DNA from: Artocarpus heterophyllus
Taxonomy: Eukaryota; Streptophyta; Magnoliopsida; Rosales; Moraceae
DNA: 64,000 nt
Direction of reading: 5' to 3'
Assembly: GCA_025403435.1 (NCBI GenBank)
Contig: JAJQZP010000045.1
Location: forward strand, 496,001 to 560,000
Shown: positions 22,468-34,140 of the stretch, in pieces
How the letters are laid out: the number at the start of each line of letters is the position of its first letter
Numbering within the stretch: the first letter of the stretch is position 1
Position numbers and translations under genes: made by a program
Notes under the pieces: generated by a model
Databases searched by the model: none
Told to the model about the DNA's origin: nothing
Seen by the model: only the letters and a program-made list of their open reading frames with translations

Positions 22468-23921
22468 TGTTGGAAAAATAGTATGCAGCGAAATTTTAAA
22501 ATTTTTTATGTCAAAGTATTTTTCAAACCACAAGTTTGACAAGCTATATGCATAAATTAATCGGATCTTACTAACCTTTGTGTGCCGAAAAGCTCCTGCA
22601 ATCGGTGAAGAGAAGTAACGTCTTAGGAGAGTCTCAACCAACTGGTCTTCTTTGCTATTCTCTATCCACGATCAGAGTGAGTGTAAGCTTACACGTACAG
22701 CTCTTCCACCAGGTGACTCTCCTTCCAACCAATTGAGAGAACCTAAAGCTAATGTTTGTGATTTGTGAACAAGAGCCCTTAGGGAGTTTCTAGATTCTCA
22801 CCAGTAGAGTATTACTCTTAATCTCTCAATTGATCTAAATGATAATGATACTCACTCCCTTTTTATAGTGGTTGGGTCCAAGAGTCAATCCTTATCAGAA
22901 AATGCCTCAAAATTTGAATCAGAATCAAATTCGGATCAATAACTAATGAAATCTAGGTGAAAATGCATGATCTTTTTATCGCGCATAGGCAAGGGGTAGG
23001 GTGAGGGATGGGGGGGCGTGGTAGGGGTGGGTGGGGTGAGGGGCGAGGTGGGGGGCCTAGGGGGAAGCGGTGGGAGGTGGTGGAGCAAGGGGGGCAGGTG
23101 GGGCGAGGGGGATGGGTGGGACAAGGGGCGAGGTGGTGGGGCTAGGGGGGCGCGGAGAGAGAGAGAGAGGGAGGGGGAAGAGGAAGAAAGAGGAAGGGGG
23201 AGCTTACTGGTGGCCGAGGCAATGATGGTGGAGGCTATGATGGCAGAGAGAGAGAAAAAAAGGATTTTAGAGAGAGAGAGAGAGAGGAATTTTAGAAAGA
23301 GAAGGGTGCAGATTAAAAATTGGGGGGTAGGTGTGCGTTTCAAAAATTTTAATGGGGAAAATGAACCTTCCACTACCATTTTTGCAAAAACGGTCACGAA
23401 AGCCTACCAACAGCATTTGAAATGTTGTGATTTTTTTACAGTATTCCACGACAGTTTTTGGAAAAACCGTTGTGGAAGTGGGATTTTTTAGCATTCCAAG
23501 ATGGTTTTTGCAAAACTGTCATGGACACAAAAACCGTTGTGGAACGTTCATTTTCCCCATTAAACTATCGTGGATGCAAAAGTCTAATCGGCAAGCCGAA
23601 CTGTCGATAAAAATCTCAGCGAATCTTTTATTTTTGACTTGAGATTCTATAGGATAAAGTCTCAGTTTTAATTCAAATAACCCAATAAAAAAGTTATCTA
23701 ATTAAAACAACTTTATCTAGATAATCTCTAAGAAAATAAATGAATTCTTAATAATTCTACAAGTTTATCTTAATTTAATTTATTTAAAATTAAATCAACT
23801 GATAAACAAACAAGAATTATCTGATCCCAATAATTCAACAAGTTTATCTTGAATTAATTTTGTCACAAAATTAATTCAACTGATAAACAAACATGAATTA
23901 TTTGATTCTTTTGAATTTCAG
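22468..23921 (-). repeat. 3' LTR remnant with foreign insertion
   Basis: This aligns to 25411-26294 of the intact LTR (both end GAATTTCA at the inner limit) except for the segment at about 22994-23588, which is absent from the other LTR. The outer end reads TTCCAACA on the minus strand and abuts the AAACA duplication. Confidence 0.85.
22994..23588. mobile_element. G-rich insertion in Copia LTR, possibly CACTA-derived
   Basis: The left 170 bp are extremely G-rich on the plus strand (runs of four to seven G), followed by (GA)n tracts at about 23156-23285. The right 250 bp contain several short palindromic motifs of the form CCACGACAGTTTTTGGAAAA with inverse partners such as AAACCGTTGTGGAA. Clustered palindromic subterminal motifs like these are typical of CACTA-type elements. 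The ends could not be defined, because the paralogous LTR differs by about 36 bp at the insertion point. The Gly-rich translations here are compositional artefacts. Confidence 0.5.
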
Positions 23922-25396
23922 GATCTGTATGATCCAACATATCTAGGACTCGTATGATCTAGCATATATTAATAATCGTTTCTTTGGCCATTAATTCTAT
24001 TAACAAAGCTCCTATGGGAGGTTAATAATAAAATTAACATGAGTGTATAACTATCATTTCAATATTTTATCCATGATTTATAATCACCACCTAGGGGTGT
24101 GCAACTATAAATCATGCTAAAATACCTTATCCCCTGGGATATCCAACTTGGTACATGATAGAAATCCCTTCTTAGAGGTCGAGACCATCATGTTCTTTCT
24201 ATGGACCAACGATGGAGGCTATAGGTCCTCTCTTCGAAAACCTTCTCCCACTCAATCTTTTGAAATCAAGGTTTTATTTTAAGAGACATGCATGAATAAT
24301 ATTAATATGAGCGGCACTCCTTATTCTATATGGCATGTTATCAATATACATGGCAAATCATATTACAATGCAGACAAGCAAAGCAATCAAAGAAGCTACA
24401 AGCAAAATAATAAATAACCGTAATATTATGGTTCCACCCTAGAGAATAGAAAATAAAGATTATAAGAGAATAATCGAAACATTTTATCGATTCTTCATTC
24501 TTGAATCCTCAAGTTGTATCATTCTTCATGCAATGCCCATCTTCAAGTCTTCAATCCCGTATGAATCGAATACTACAATTTCTGGTCATATCCAAATTTA
24601 ATGTTTTTTAGAATTCTCCAAAAAAATAAAATTAAAACTGCATCAAAAGCTGCACCTTTTCTGGAAAAATATCTAGCTCTCTACCGGCAAGCCGATCTGG
24701 GTGATCAGCGTGCCCGTCATGACCCACCGGCTTGTCGATCTTCATAGATTGGCATGCCGATTCATGACAGATTGGCCTACTGAACTAGAAGTTTGGCCTA
24801 CTGCCAAAGCCACCTGATTTTTGCCCCGCTGACGGCTTACCAAACCTCACGTCTAGCCTACCAATCTACGACCATCGGCCTGCCGAACTGGAGGGTTCAG
24901 CATGCCGACCAAGCAGAGATCACCTTTTTCAAAAAATACAGTTTCTAATATAATTTATCAATTTTATTCTCAACAATTCAAAAACATAAAATCAGAGACT
25001 TAGGAAATATCTGGGGACGCCATCATCCATCTTCTAGATCTACTTCTAGGTCCATCTTTTCCAAATGATTTAATTATAAAATTCTTACAAATTTAAAATT
25101 AAATAATAATTCTTAGACGGAGATGATAGTCCATCATCTAATTACATGAAAAAACCCATATACATATTCTAACCTTTAAGGAACTATAACCGGTATAAAT
25201 TAATTAATAAATAATTAAATAATAATTTAATCAACCATAATTAATTAATAAACATTCACCATATAATCCATGACAATATATAAAATCCTAGAGTGCTAAC
25301 TCTCTATAAAATTAAATTCAAACATAGGAAGATCAAGATCACATAATTTATACATATAACATGAGCACAAACTTATAAATTTACGTAAAAACCATA
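23922..25396 (-). other. Untranslated leader of deleted Copia element
   Basis: Non-coding internal region following the primer-binding site. It matches the leader of the plus-strand element near 47600-48120: both contain, in the appropriate orientation, a block on the theme ACGGTTATTTATTAT, and CATCCTTAGATGGTGATTAT is close to the block near 24070. The join to LTR sequence at 23921/23922 marks the deletion breakpoint. Confidence 0.75.
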
Positions 25397-25408
25397 GCTC
25401 TGATATCA
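25397..25408 (-). other. Primer-binding site of deleted Copia element
   Basis: Minus strand TGATATCAGAGC, one change from the standard plant Copia initiator tRNA-Met site TGGTATCAGAGC, two bases inside the LTR. Confidence 0.88.
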
Positions 25409-25410
25409 AT

Positions 25411-27407
25411 TGTTGAAAAAAATAGTATGTAGCAGAATTTTAAAATTTTATATGTTAGAGTATTTTCTAAAACACAAGTTTGACATGCTATATGCACAAA
25501 TTAACTGGATCTTACTAACCTCTATGTGTTGAAAAGCTCCTATAATCAGTGAAGAGAAGTAACGTCCTAGAAGAGTCTCAACCAACTGGTCTTTTTTGCT
25601 ATTCTCTATCTACGATCAGAGTGAGTGTGGGCTCACACGTACAGCTCTTTCATCAGGTGACTCTCTTGTTAGCCAATTGAGAGAACCCAAAGCTAGTATT
25701 CATGATTTGTGAACAAGAGCCCTTAGGGAGTTTTCAGATTCTCACTAGTAAAGTATCACTCTTAATCTCTCAATTGATCTAAATAATAATGAGACTCACT
25801 CCCTTTTTATAGTGGTTGGGTCCATGAGTCAGTCCTTATCAGATAATGCCTTAAAATTTGAATCAAAATCAAATTCAGATCAATATTTGACGAAATCCGC
25901 GTGATCTTTTTATTGCGCATATGCAAGCTGATCTGTCTAACCGGCAGGCTGAACTTGCCCCATCGGCAGGCCGAACTATCGATAAAAATCTCAACGAATC
26001 TTTTATTTTTCACCCAAGATTCTATAGGATAAGGTCTCAATTTTAATTCAAATAACCCAATAAAAAAGTTATTTAATTAAAACAACTTTATCTAGATAAT
26101 CTCTAAGAAAATAAATGAATTCCTAATAATTCTACAAGTTTATCTTGATTTTATTTATGCAAAATTAAATCAATTGATAAACAGATAAGAATTATCCGAT
26201 TCCAATAATTCAACATATTTATCTTGAATTAATTTTGTCATGAAATTAATTCAACCGATAAACAGACATGAATTATTTGATTCTTTTGAATTTCAACCAA
26301 TTTAATAAATCTAACATAAGTCACAAATTATTGGAAAAACACGCCATCTCGTTACAGAATTTTGTGAGCTAGCAAATGGGACTTGATGGACCTATATAGT
26401 TCAAGCTCCCGATAATTATGAAACCTAATATCCCAGATATACATTACATAATTATCAACTCTAACGCTACTCCACTAAAAGCTTGGAGCTGCACTCTTGA
26501 ACTATATAAAATTAGGAAGCTCGTATAGCTAAGTCTCCATGACATATCATAATGTATCGTATCCCTATAGGATTATCCATAATCGGCTTAAGGACAAGTT
26601 TTGTCTTACCTTCTTGATTATTTTTATCTTACATTCCATTATCTCACCATAAAAAAACTTACCATCCAAAAACAGTATACCATTCTATTATACCTGTGTA
26701 TCCAAATGGTTGAGCGCTTCAGTTTTTCAATTACAAGATAACGCATATAAGAGGATATCACTACTCTTAAAGAGGAGCTATGGATTCCATATTTATGAAT
26801 AAAAGGTCTACGTTATCAAAAGTTATGCCTCCAACGTACCGGCATACATACCACTATTAAAATATGGGTGTCACCCTTTGGTACATCAAAAGATACAAGT
26901 CAAGACAACAGGCCCACTATTCATCTCAGGATTAAGATACAAACAAATGATTGTCTAAAGTGAATCGATTTGCTGAGATAGAATTATTAATCAAAATCAA
27001 TTCACTTTATTTCACAATCCAACACATCGTCACCTATGATAATATGCCAATGTTTTTGCAGAGTCCACTTCTGATGACTAAGATAGACCATCTCCCAACA
27101 GGGATATAAACAACATAACAATCTTTATATGAATAAAGCACCCAACTTTATTACCTCGATTGTGGATCTTATAATTTAGACTGTCGTCTTAAGAATCGTG
27201 TCTTCTGCATAATCTGTCAATCATATGCCCAATTCTTAAAGGTTTAGACCGACAGTCTCAGACTATTGTTTGCTTAACATACATTCAACAAATATAAACA
27301 TAAAGAGGACAAGATTTGGTATATAAATAATAAATAAATTCTTTATTGATAAAAATATCTCCAAAAACATATTACATTTTTACTCCTTAGGGTATACACG
27401 TTTAACA
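25411..27407 (-). repeat. 5' LTR of deleted Copia element (1997 bp)
   Basis: On the minus strand it starts TGTTAAACGTG and ends TTTTTTCAACA. It is colinear with the three plus-strand LTRs at 44866, 51927 and 61576: ATCAATAAAG near the start, TAAACCTTTAAGA, CTTAATCCTGA, AGTGCAGCTC and the GAGACTCT-like end region all match. Confidence 0.88.
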
Positions 27408-27412
27408 AAACA

Positions 27413-28068
27413 AACATTGACAATTTTACAGAAAGCTAAATCAGATTCATTAATGAAAAAGAAATTAGAACAAAAGTTAGAGACAAGAGTAGAATCAACA
27501 AGAAATTGGAACATATAATTTTGACCCGTTGCTTAAAAAAACAAGAACCAAAAGCATAAGAACGGATAAGGACGCCACACTCAAGATTAAGGTGAAAAGG
27601 TGAGTGATAAGTCACAAATTAGAATGCCACAAGAGGATTCTTGATAAGTTCTACAAGTTCTTCAAAGAACCAAAAAGGAAAAGGAAAACCTCACAAAAAT
27701 GATGTTTTTTTTTTAATTCAAAATGTGTATCTGTCTTCTTCTTCTTCTTCTTTTTTTTTTTTTCCAGAAACTAGCCATGCTAAAGCCTAACATGCCTATC
27801 AAAGATCTAAATAAAAAGCAAAGTTCATAATTGATTACAAGTATCAATTGCTACAATTATCAACTAATTATAATTGATTCTTGAAAAGGAAGAAAACTAG
27901 AAAAGGAAAAAAAAAACTAAAAGATTACAATTGATTCAGCCCACATTTAAGGAATGTTTTAAAGGCTACCAATATTAAATTAAATTGAAACTGAATTTGC
28001 CAGCTCTTAACAAAGTGTCATGCCTCAAGGGATGCTTCTTGGGCTTGGATGAAGTTGATCAAGCCCAA
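27413..28068 (-). other. Non-coding flank of Gypsy fragment
   Basis: AT-rich sequence between the Copia target-site duplication and the Gypsy C-terminal frame, with a (CTT)n/poly-T run near 27735-27763. It is probably 3' untranslated Gypsy sequence. No LTR was identified. Confidence 0.4.
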
Positions 28069-28413
28069 TTATTCTTCCGTGCCTAAATTGAGATCCTTTG
28101 TATTGTTTTGGGACCAAATATCTTCAATCAACCCATTCAATGCCTCTTTCATCTTCTTAGCCTTGAACCTCGTAATTGGGCCTTCTTGGATGCTCAAAGG
28201 ATTATTTGGACCATTAGAGTTGCTGCCACATTGGATCCCATTATTCCCCCTCTCCTCAAAAGGATTTGTCCTTAAATCGTCTCCTACATCAAAAGGAGAA
28301 AGATCAGAAACATTAAAGGTAGCACATACATTATACTCACCTGGAAGATCCAACTTGTAAGCATTGTCATTGATTTTGGCTACAACTTGAAATGGACCCT
28401 CTCCTCTTGGCAA
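28069..28413 (-). pseudogene. Gypsy polyprotein C-terminal tail
   Basis: The open frame begins with GPFQVVAKINDNAYKLDLPG and continues with SATF-like NVSDLSPF and DDLRTNPFEE. This is the characteristic post-integrase (chromodomain-like) tail of a very common plant Ty3/gypsy group. It continues the integrase at 28414-28893; the two are separated by a one-codon stop or frame change at 28413/28414. Confidence 0.85.
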
Positions 28414-29026
28414 CTACTTTGAACACCTTTGCTTAGGGAATCTTTCCTTGCGTAAATGAACCCAAACCCAATCTTTGGGTTCAAACACAACTTTCTTGCG
28501 CTTCTTATTGGCTTGAATTGCATATTGCTCCATCCTCTTCACTATGTGCTGCCTCACTTTTTCATATAGTTGCTTAACAAGTTCAGCCTTCTTCTTACCA
28601 TCCAAACTAGCCCTTTCCTCAATTGGCAATGGTAACAAATCCAATGGAGTAAGTGCATTAAAACCATAAATAATTTCAAATCGTGAATGCTTAGTGGCAG
28701 AATGAATGCTTCTATTATACACAAATTCAACATGTGTTAAACATTCTCTCCAACTTTTCAAATGCTTTCCAATAACAGCACTTAATAAAGTAGATAAAGT
28801 TTTGTTTACTACCTCAGTTTGTCTATCGGTTTGGGGGTGACAAGTAGTTGAAAACAAAAGCTTTGTTCTCAATTTTCCCATAAAGTCTTCCAAAAGTAGC
28901 TTAAGAACTTTACATCTCGGTTGGAAACAAGGGTTTTTGGGACTCCATGCAAATGCACCACTTCTTTGAAAAATAACTCTGCAACCTTCTTAGCATCATA
29001 AAATTTATGGCATGGAATGAAGTACG
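28414..29026 (-). pseudogene. Gypsy integrase C-terminal part
   Basis: The open frame to 28893 includes FSTTCHPQTDRQTEVVNKTL, where the usual QTDGQTE carries Gly to Arg, then VEFVYNRSIHSATKHSRFEI and ANKKRKKVVFEPKDWVWVHL. These are the end of the integrase core, with its catalytic Glu in QTE, and the GPY/F-proximal region. Upstream sequence to about 29026 still reads as integrase ([19 protein letters not shown]) after a frame break near 28895. The core N-terminus and reverse transcriptase are absent, so only the 3' end of pol is left. Confidence 0.88.
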
Positions 29027-29128
29027 CCTCTTTTATCTTTTTAGCATTGGACCTCGTAATTGGGCCTCCTTGGATACTTAAAGGATTATTTGGACCGTTG
29101 GAGTTGCTGCCGCCTTGGATCCCATCAG
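29027..29128 (-). repeat. Second copy of about 100 bp of the Gypsy tail
   Basis: This matches 28141-28241 (CCTCGTAATTGGGCC, AAAGGATTATTTGGACC, GAGTTGCTGCC) but sits on the upstream side of the integrase fragment, in the same orientation. It points to a rearrangement or a second, mostly deleted Gypsy copy. Confidence 0.85.
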
Positions 29129-29313
29129 TGATTCGACTTTTACCAATAAAATATATGAATTTCCACTAGCAAAAATATTATTATTTTTATTTCATTTTAC
29201 CATACATAAAACAATGTTAGAAAATAATTGTGACATACATTTTGGTATATTAGGGAACTTTTGTTCCTTAATTTGATGTTAAAAGATTTCAAAACGAGTG
29301 GTTAAGGTATATA

Positions 29314-30014
29314 TAGGGCCAGTAATTTGGGTCATGACACGATGATATGACACGAACTCGACACAAAAAATACGGGTTAGGGCTGAGAAAATAGGCCTCG
29401 GGTTGGAATTGGGTTGAACCCGTTTAACCTGCACAAAAAATAGGTTGGGTTCGGTTCAACCCGAATCAACATGAAATCAACTCGAAATAACCCGCCAAAA
29501 TGTGTAGAAATCAGGTTGACTTGAAAATTGTTAATCAACCTGTATAACCCAAATTGAACTCGTGTGACCTTAATGTAACACATATAACCTGAAATTAATT
29601 TTAATGTGTCAAATTAGTCTAACATTTGTTGTATATCCAACTTAATATGATTATAATTTCTACAATATTTGTTTTTGTTAAACTTATACAAAGTTTAGTT
29701 AACTTTTTTTGATGGTTTTGTTTTGTTGGGTTATTGTTTATTTTGTAGGCTTGTTGTTGGGTCTATCGTGTTGCAGGTCTATCGGGTTTAGCAGGTTAGT
29801 GTATCGTATCAACACGAATATACACAAAGTAGCATATTGGTAGGTTGCACGGGTCGGGTCGGGTCGGGTCAACTCGTCTACACGTCGGTCGTGTCCGGGT
29901 TAGGCTTTTTTTGACCTGTAAGGTCACGGGTCGGGTTCGGGTTTGCATGTTGGCTATTTATATGAGGGTTCAACCCAACCCAAACTTGACCCGTGGACCT
30001 GAATTGCCAGCCTG
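29314..30014. mobile_element. Non-autonomous hAT-like element with perfect 8-bp target-site duplication
   Basis: The 8-mer GGTATATA flanks both ends (29306-29313 and 30015-30022). Terminal inverted repeats are TAGGGCCAGTAATTTGGGTC on the left and CAGGCTGGCAATTCAGGTC as the inverse of the right. The interior has GGGTTCRGGTT-type repeats and a GGGTC tandem run near 29851-29870. No transposase is present. Confidence 0.85.
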
Positions 30015-30022
30015 GGTATATA

Positions 30023-30868
30023 CGAGTATTGTCATCTTAATTGAATTTTGAATGTGTTGGATTTCAACATTTTGTTTTGTTTATTATTTTTTAATTTAAT
30101 TTGTTGGTAACTTTGACTTTTTAAACGAATTTGATTTTTTTATTAATAAAAAAAACAAAAGTGGTAGACTAGTAGGGATAAAAATTGGTTAAAATATAAT
30201 ACAAGGTATATTTATAAATTTATAAATCTATTATATAAGATATAAAAATAATTTAGGGATATTTATTAATATGGTGGGGATAAAATATGTTCATTTAAAA
30301 CATAATCAAATTTATATATTTGAATGAATAGATAAAAAATATCAAATATATTCAGCAAGGAAATTAATTTTAGCATATATATATATATATTTTAGTTTAG
30401 GGATAACACATTTGGCACAATTTTACATATTTAATGTTTTTTATGTATTTATTTAACATTATTAACAAGTTTTGCATATGTTTTTTTTAACATAAAAACT
30501 AAATGTAGTACAAATTTTAGCATATGGACTATATATAGAGAGAGGATAGTTGAAGGACTATTTATGAGGCAAAGTTAACTTTTTCCATCTAAAATTTAAC
30601 AGAGAAACCATTCACGACACACTTTTTAAATTCAGAAACTATTTATGGGGACAAAATTGAGTACATGGATCAATTCTAGAGAGAAAAGAATTCATAGACT
30701 ATTCGTGAATTTATCCCCATATATATATATATATATCTTAGGGAGAAAGAACAAAATAGCATATTTAGGCTATACCTAAGTAAATAATATGATATAGTTT
30801 CAAAATGTATAACAAATAACATATGATGAGAAATTGAGTAATATCTTCTGAGAAATTTAGAACAAAAA
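30023..30868. other. AT-rich intergenic DNA with a dispersed repeat
   Basis: Holds TA microsatellites near 30377-30392 and 30719-30737 and, at about 30540-30718, a minus-strand copy of the repeat at 21690-21945. No gene is seen. Confidence 0.55.
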
Positions 30869-30876
30869 CCCAAAAT

Positions 30877-31460
30877 TAGGGATGACAATAATCGTGTTCA
30901 TGTCATGTTTGTGTCGGTACGTTTACAGCACGACACGTTTAGCTCGAACACGAACACGACATTATTAATAAATGTGCCAGAAATGCAAACACGAACACGG
31001 CACGCTTATGGCACGCGTAACACGGTACGACACAATTAATATGATTATTAAACGTACCATGACGGGTTGACATGATAACAACACGCATATGACCCAATTA
31101 ACTAAAAATTAAAAAAAAATTAAAAAAAATTAAAAAAAATTTAAAAAAAGCCAATAAAAAAAATTAACAAAAACACAATATGTAATTAATACTAACCTAC
31201 TATAAATATTTCAAATATTTTTATTTTTTAGTTTAAATGTGTTATAAATGAACGGGTCGTGTTGTGTTAACACGTTTACAGCCCGTTAATTAAATATGTT
31301 AAGGCGTGTTTAGCATGGTAGCACGAATCCAGTACGTTTATTTTCGTGTTATTCGTGCAAACCCATTTATGGCACAATTAATAAATGTACGGTCTAAACT
31401 CGTTTATCTCGTGTCGTTTTCGTATTGTGTCATCGTGCCGTGTCCAAATTGCCGGTCGTA
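30877..31460. mobile_element. Second non-autonomous hAT-like element with perfect 8-bp target-site duplication
   Basis: CCCAAAAT flanks both ends (30869-30876 and 31461-31468). The termini are TAGGGATGACAATAATCGTG and, as inverse of the right end, TACGACCGGCAATTTGGACA. Subterminal sequence is rich in ACACGAACACG-like words on both arms in inverted order. There is no coding sequence. Confidence 0.85.
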
Positions 31461-31536
31461 CCCAAAATACCCCACCTTTTTGTCCTTCAACTCTCACTCT
31501 CCTCCTTTGCCGGCACTGTTGCTGCCTAAGAAATAC

Positions 31537-32740
31537 AATAATTACCAAAAAATACTATATTTATCATGTAATACAAAAATTCACTGGCGACTTCGTTGGA
31601 ACGCCGGTGGCTGAAAAATACAATATTTACTAAGAAATATAATATTTACTATGTACTACAAAAATTCAGCAGTAAGTTTGCGGGATCACTAGAGGTCAAA
31701 AAATACAATATTTACAAAAAAATACTGTATTTATTGTGTAATATAAAAATTTACTAACAACTTTGTAGGGCCAACAATAGTCTGAAATACAATATTTACC
31801 AGGAAATATCATATTTACAGTGTAATATAAAAATTCACCAGCGATTTTGTTAGACCGCATGACGACAGTGAAATAAAAGACTTATGGAGAAGTACTATAT
31901 TTATTGTGCACTACAAAAATTCACTAGTGACTTCAATGGACCATTGACGGTTGTAAAATACAATATTTACTAAAAAATACTATATTTACAGTGTAATACA
32001 AAAATTTTACTAGCGACTTCAACGAATTACCGGTAGCTGAGAAATACAATATTTACTAAGGAATACCGTATATACCGTGTTATACAAAAGTTCATTGCTA
32101 CTCGTCAAACCACCGGTGGTCGAAAAATACAATATTTCATTTTAAATACTATATTACTGTGCAAATACAAAAATTCATCGATAACTTTATAGGACAAGTG
32201 ACGGTCAAAAAATATAATATTTACCACAAAATACTATATTTACCATGCAAATACAAAAATTTACTAGTAATTTTATCGAACTGCTGGTGGTCGAAAAATA
32301 TAGTATTTCACTAGAAATATAGTATTTCACTTGAAATACTATATTACTGCATAAATACAAAAAGTTACCTGTGACTTTACCGGACTGTCGATGGCTAGAA
32401 AATATAGTATTAACAATGTAATATTGTATTACATTGTAAATATTATATTTAACCGGTGACTTCAACGGACTATCGACGATCGAAAAATATAGAATTAACA
32501 TTGTGATACTATTTTTATAGTGTAAATACTATCTTTTACAGGCAACTTCGACAGACAACCAGCATCCAAAAAGTATAATATTAACCTTGTAATATGTATA
32601 ACAATATAAATACTATATCTACATTAGATACAAAAATTTACCGATGATGCCATCGGATATCATCAACACCGACAACTTCATTGGTGGCTGAAAAATATGA
32701 TATTTCGCTTTTAATATCATATTACCATAAAAAAATAAAA
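31537..32740 (+). repeat. Degenerate tandem array, about 84-bp period, 12-13 copies
   Basis: Units recur with anchors near 31575, 31660, 31744, 31827, 31911, 31997, 32083, 32166, 32250, 32347, 32440, 32530 and 32625. A typical unit reads AAATACAATATTTACYA, then ATACTATATTTA, then TACAAAAATTCACYAGCGA, then a CCGGTGG-like G/C-richer core. The AT part is itself inverted (AATATTT/AAATATAGT). Copies are diverged by substitutions and small indels. The frames that cross it are not genes. Confidence 0.85.
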
Positions 32741-34140
32741 AAAAAACACTACACAAAAAATAAAACAAAAATTTCATAGACAACAAAACAATAACCATAT
32801 CTGATCAAAATTTAATCAAATAAACAAATCAAAGAAACAAAGCAAAATTCCAAATCTGAACAAAAACAACAAAAAAACCTAGATATGAACCAGACAAAAA
32901 ATAAACTTTACCATCTCTTTCTTCTTTTTTTTTTTCTTTCTTTAGATTCTTTTTTTTTTAATACCAAATTCTAGATCGAACTTTTCCTGACCATAGTCCC
33001 TTTGCTAGACTAGACCTTTGGTGCCGTTCCCTTTGGTCCATTCTACTCACCGGCCGCTAATCTTCGCGGATCTCATCGTCGATTTCAACATAAGCTCCAA
33101 AAACTTCCAACGATAGCATTGACGAGGCATGGGAAAATCCGAGAAAAGGGAGTGAGGAGAGAAAGAAGAAGAGAGAGAGGGAAGGAAGATCGGAAAAGCA
33201 AATGCAAAGGAGCGAGAGAGATCATGAGTCCACGATGCGATGCAAGATCACAACCACTGGAACAACGGCTTTGACATGACTACGACAAGCTTAGCTACTC
33301 TCTTCGTTTACCTTGAATTCATCGCTCGCCATCTTCGCAACTCCGGCAACTCGATGACACCGACAGCGAGAGAGACAAACGAGGATCTGGAGAGAGATGG
33401 AGACCTAGATGAGAGAAAGAAGTGAACAAGAGGAGAGGGAGAGAGTTATCGACTATCGACATCGGTGAGCAGAGGGAATAGAAGAGGAAAAAAAAATCCA
33501 GATCTATTATGAGGGTATTTTTGGGCTTTTAATAGTTTCAAAATCCTAATTTTTTAAAATCCACCCTATTTTTTTTTTACTTTTTCAAATTGTCTGGCAT
33601 AATTTACTATTAGCATGTCAAAATCTGACATTTGGTGTAATTTCTCTATATCTCATTCTATCAATTATTTATCTTTTTTCTTTCTCCTTTTGCCAATGTC
33701 CAATGAACAAAAAGAAATTGATAACTCTGGAGGTTGTGAATATTACTGACGATCTGATTTTTAATGAGCTAACATCTCTCCAAGTTAAAAATTAATAAGC
33801 AAATTTGGCAATTCCATTATATTAGCGTTAAATACTCACGGTTTTCATCCTCTTGAATAAGCATAACTAGGTTGGGTCACAAGTAGCTCACAAGTAAATA
33901 ACTCATGGTTGGGAAGAGAATTTAAAGAGGATAATAAATAAAATCATGCACTATAGGATGACTACATGGGCACACTACTGCTGGCTGTCACTACTGCTAG
34001 AGAGTGAAGAAAAATCTATGGTCCTATTTACAAATGAATGATTATAAATTCCATTTAAAAAAGGAAAATGCTATGGTGGTAGGCAAAAAGAAATTCTTCG
34101 CAGGTGGAGTATGCTATAAAGACTATTAGATCTTGATCAC
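32741..34140. other. Intergenic DNA beyond the tandem array
   Basis: A GC-richer stretch at about 33000-33480 with GAGAGA tracts lies between AT-rich flanks. A short open frame at 33240-33425 was not judged to be a gene. The segment could belong with the tandem array to one larger non-autonomous element, but no terminal repeats were identified. Confidence 0.4.

Larger units (their letters stand above)
22468..27407 (-). mobile_element. Internally deleted Copia element with perfect AAACA target-site duplication
   Basis: AAACA flanks the element at 22463-22467 and 27408-27412. On the minus strand it runs from a full LTR (27407 to 25411), through a primer-binding site and 1.47 kb of 5' leader, straight into the last part of the 3' LTR (23921 to 22468). 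The leader matches the region after LTR1 of the plus-strand element at 44866 (for example the stretch near 47640-48120), and the LTR belongs to that same family. Gag, pol and roughly the first 1.1 kb of the 3' LTR are missing, so the copy is non-autonomous. The matching flanks show it moved as one unit and was deleted either before or after insertion. The 3' LTR also carries a foreign G-rich insertion at about 22994-23588. Confidence 0.88.

Noticed and set aside
23018..23491. 157-codon plus-strand frame and overlapping minus-strand frames, Gly/Arg-rich or Pro/Ser-rich
   Set aside because: Both result from the G-rich and GA-rich tract; composition is simple and no domain is present.
26700..26750. 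tRNA-like stretch (ATGGTTGAGCGCTTCAG)
   Set aside because: It lies inside a Copia LTR, has matching sequence in the other LTRs, and does not give a cloverleaf with a T-loop GTTCGAATC.
32205..32501. 98-codon minus-strand frame
   Set aside because: It lies in the 84-bp tandem array and its repeated YYI/NIV words simply reflect the repeat units.
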